Assembly (NCBI RefSeq): GCF_001659985.1
Contig: NZ_LYCS01000001.1
Span: 310,001 to 374,000 of the forward strand
Source: Oceanobacillus sp. Castelsardo
Lineage (GTDB): Bacteria; Bacillota; Bacilli; Bacillales; Amphibacillaceae
Length of the DNA stretch: 64,000 nucleotides
Direction of reading: 5' to 3'
Position numbers and translations under genes: made by a program. Positions within the stretch are counted from its first letter, which is position 1. Each line of letters begins with the position of its first letter. The notes beneath the pieces were generated by a model. It did not search any database. It saw nothing but the letters and a program-made list of their open reading frames with translations, and was not told the origin of the DNA. This document shows, one piece after another, positions 62,480 to 64,000 of the stretch.

Positions 62480-64000
62480 ATGCAGCATATGCATGGAAGT
62501 CATAACGGATATTTGGTTGCTCTTTCCTTTTTTATAGCGTTTATGGCTTCTTTGACGGCGCTCGATATTGCAAGGAGAATCAATTTTTCAAAAGGATGGA
62601 ATAAGAATTTATGGTTATTAAGCGGGGCTATCGCCATGGGTATTGGTATTTGGGCTATGCATTTTGTTGCTATGCTAGCTTTTCGATTACCCTACTCTAT
62701 TCAGTATGATATATTTACTGTTATTATTTCTATCCTTGTGGCTATAGTTGCTTCATTGTGTGGACTATATTTCACAAGCAGACAGAATACAACCATTGTT
62801 AAATTAGTCATTGGTGGTTTGTTCATGGGAATCGGAATTAGTAGTATGCACTATATTGGAATGGCTGCTATGAAAGGAGTACATATTACCTATGATCCTT
62901 TACTTTTCACTGCCTCAATATTCGTTGCAATCGTTGCATCGATTGTGGCATTGATGCTAGCATTTAAGTTTCGTGAAAATCAAAAGGGAATGGTCTCGGT
63001 AGAAAAATTAGGTAGTGGACTGATTATGGGTCTTGCTATTGCAGGTATGCATTACACCGGAATGGCAGCAGCATCTTATGTGCCTGATCATGAAGAATTA
63101 AGTAATTTTACCTCTTCTTTAATCAACATTCATACCATCGCTGTCTTAGTATCCATCGGCACCATTGTCATACTTGGGGTTACAATAACCATTTCTACTA
63201 TCCTAGAAAGAAGGCTAAAGCAGGAAAAGGCCTTTAAATTATCTATTCTTGAGTCTGTAATAGACTGCGTAATGATAATTGATCACCAAGGAAATATTGT
63301 AGAATGTAATCCTGCAGTCAGTAGAACATTCGGTTATTCCCAGGAGGATCTTATAGGCCAAAATATGGAGAACACACTATTAGCACAGGCGCTCACGTCC
63401 AACGACAAAGACATTGTACTAGGAAAACGAATGGAAGTTACAGGAAAGCGGAAAGACGGTACTGAGTTTATACTAGAGATGACAATTACTAGAATTAAAA
63501 AAGAAGGATCACCTGTTTTCACTGTATACGCCAGGGATGTTACCGACGCAAAAGAAACAGAGGCCACCATTCGAAAACTGGCTTATAACGACACTCTAAC
63601 CGGTTTACCTAACAGAAGATTTTTTCATAAATACATAACAAAATCATTAGAGGAAACAAAAAAAGGAAAGTCGCAAGCTGCTGTATTATTTTTAGATTTG
63701 GATCGATTTAAAATGATCAATGACTCTTTAGGTCACGATTTCGGTGATTTATTGCTAATGGATGTAGCTGAAAGATTGCGCGGTTGTATAGGGGGTAAAG
63801 GGATTGTTTCCCGAAATGGAGGAGATGAATTTACCATCTTTCTTCAGGATACCAATAAACAAGAAGCAAATGTTATTGCTAACCTCATTATTCAATCATT
63901 AACCCATCCTTACCATATAAAAACCTTAGAAATATTCATCACGACTAGCATTGGAGTGGCGATGTATCCAAGGGATGGTACAGATAAAGATTCTCTTATT
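62480..64000 (+). CDS. MHYT-PAS-GGDEF diguanylate cyclase (3' end outside window)
   Basis: 507 codons visible, open to the window end. AGAAGGAGG precedes the ATG. Residues 10-240 form a seven-helix MHYT sensor with three motifs (GIWAMHFVAM, GISSMHYIGM, IAGMHYTGM), thought to bind metal and sense a gas. Then a PAS domain (ILESVIDCVMIIDHQGNIVE, GYSQEDLIGQ) and a GGDEF domain (YNDTLTGLPNRRFF, LFLDLDRFKMINDSLGHDFG, SRNGGDEFTIF) with intact active loop. The plan matches B. subtilis YkoW/DgcW, which ends with an EAL domain that may follow here. Placed under a c-di-GMP riboswitch. Confidence 0.93.
   Translation, partial: MQHMHGSHNGYLVALSFFIAFMASLTALDIARRINFSKGWNKNLWLLSGAIAMGIGIWAMHFVAMLAFRLPYSIQYDIFTVIISILVAIVASLCGLYFTSRQNTTIVKLVIGGLFMGIGISSMHYIGMAAMKGVHITYDPLLFTASIFVAIVASIVALMLAFKFRENQKGMVSVEKLGSGLIMGLAIAGMHYTGMAAASYVPDHEELSNFTSSLINIHTIAVLVSIGTIVILGVTITISTILERRLKQEKAFKLSILESVIDCVMIIDHQGNIVECNPAVSRTFGYSQEDLIGQNMENTLLAQALTSNDKDIVLGKRMEVTGKRKDGTEFILEMTITRIKKEGSPVFTVYARDVTDAKETEATIRKLAYNDTLTGLPNRRFFHKYITKSLEETKKGKSQAAVLFLDLDRFKMINDSLGHDFGDLLLMDVAERLRGCIGGKGIVSRNGGDEFTIFLQDTNKQEANVIANLIIQSLTHPYHIKTLEIFITTSIGVAMYPRDGTDKDSLI

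Overview
The window comes from a low-GC Firmicute, most likely a Bacillaceae member. The grounds are AT-rich codons, strong AGGAGG-type ribosome binding sites, S-box and c-di-GMP-I riboswitches, a CstR-like persulfide locus, and an aspartase/asparaginase pair of Bacillus type. Genus cannot be fixed. No rRNA, tRNA or CRISPR array was seen, and most genes lie on the minus strand.

Layout. 1-3.6 kb: acyl-CoA ligase (cut by the window edge), acyl-CoA dehydrogenase and a GntR/UTRA regulator, with a perfect 24-bp palindrome just downstream of a sigma-A-like promoter. 3.9-7.6 kb: truncated DUF2161 gene, hydrolase, GIY-YIG protein, unknown protein, DEAD-box helicase. 7.9-14.5 kb: a phage-type replication relic (excisionase-like HTH, split DnaD-like gene, G39P-like helicase loader, DnaB-like helicase), debris of a second copy, a type I toxin-antitoxin locus, a cyclic-2,3-diphosphoglycerate-synthetase-like gene and a pseudouridine synthase. 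14.7-31.9 kb: a defence island with an Mrr-like membrane nuclease, a DUF262-DUF1524 (GmrSD-like) protein, a Sau3AI-like nuclease with its C5-cytosine methylase, a tightly coupled triad (GHKL ATPase, unknown protein, DUF6339-like protein), small unknown genes and McrBC.

32-46 kb: MarR regulator with an old-yellow-enzyme gene, an MFS transporter, a TPR protein, a lipoprotein, an S-box-controlled NhaC-family transporter (MetT-like), aspartase and asparaginase, and a second S-box in front of an unknown 108-aa protein. 46.5-53.4 kb: an eight-gene persulfide/sulfane-sulfur operon (three single rhodaneses, TauE, TusA, rhodanese-MBL, DsrE, TusA-rhodanese). A CstR-like operator sits exactly inside its promoter spacer, and a second such operator precedes an MFS gene. 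53.4-64 kb: gene fragments, two damaged membrane genes, a DJ-1 protein, a second pseudouridine synthase, a CynX-type MFS, and a c-di-GMP riboswitch ahead of an MHYT-PAS-GGDEF protein cut by the window end.

The intergenic DNA is rich in repeats: at least eight copies of a GTCAGTCC-type hairpin, two larger structured repeat families that share a swapped hairpin module, and two unrelated tandem arrays that both have a 52-bp period. The best candidates for undescribed biology are the GHKL-ATPase/unknown/DUF6339 triad beside the Sau3AI-like system, the 108-aa protein under SAM riboswitch control, and the modular hairpin repeats.
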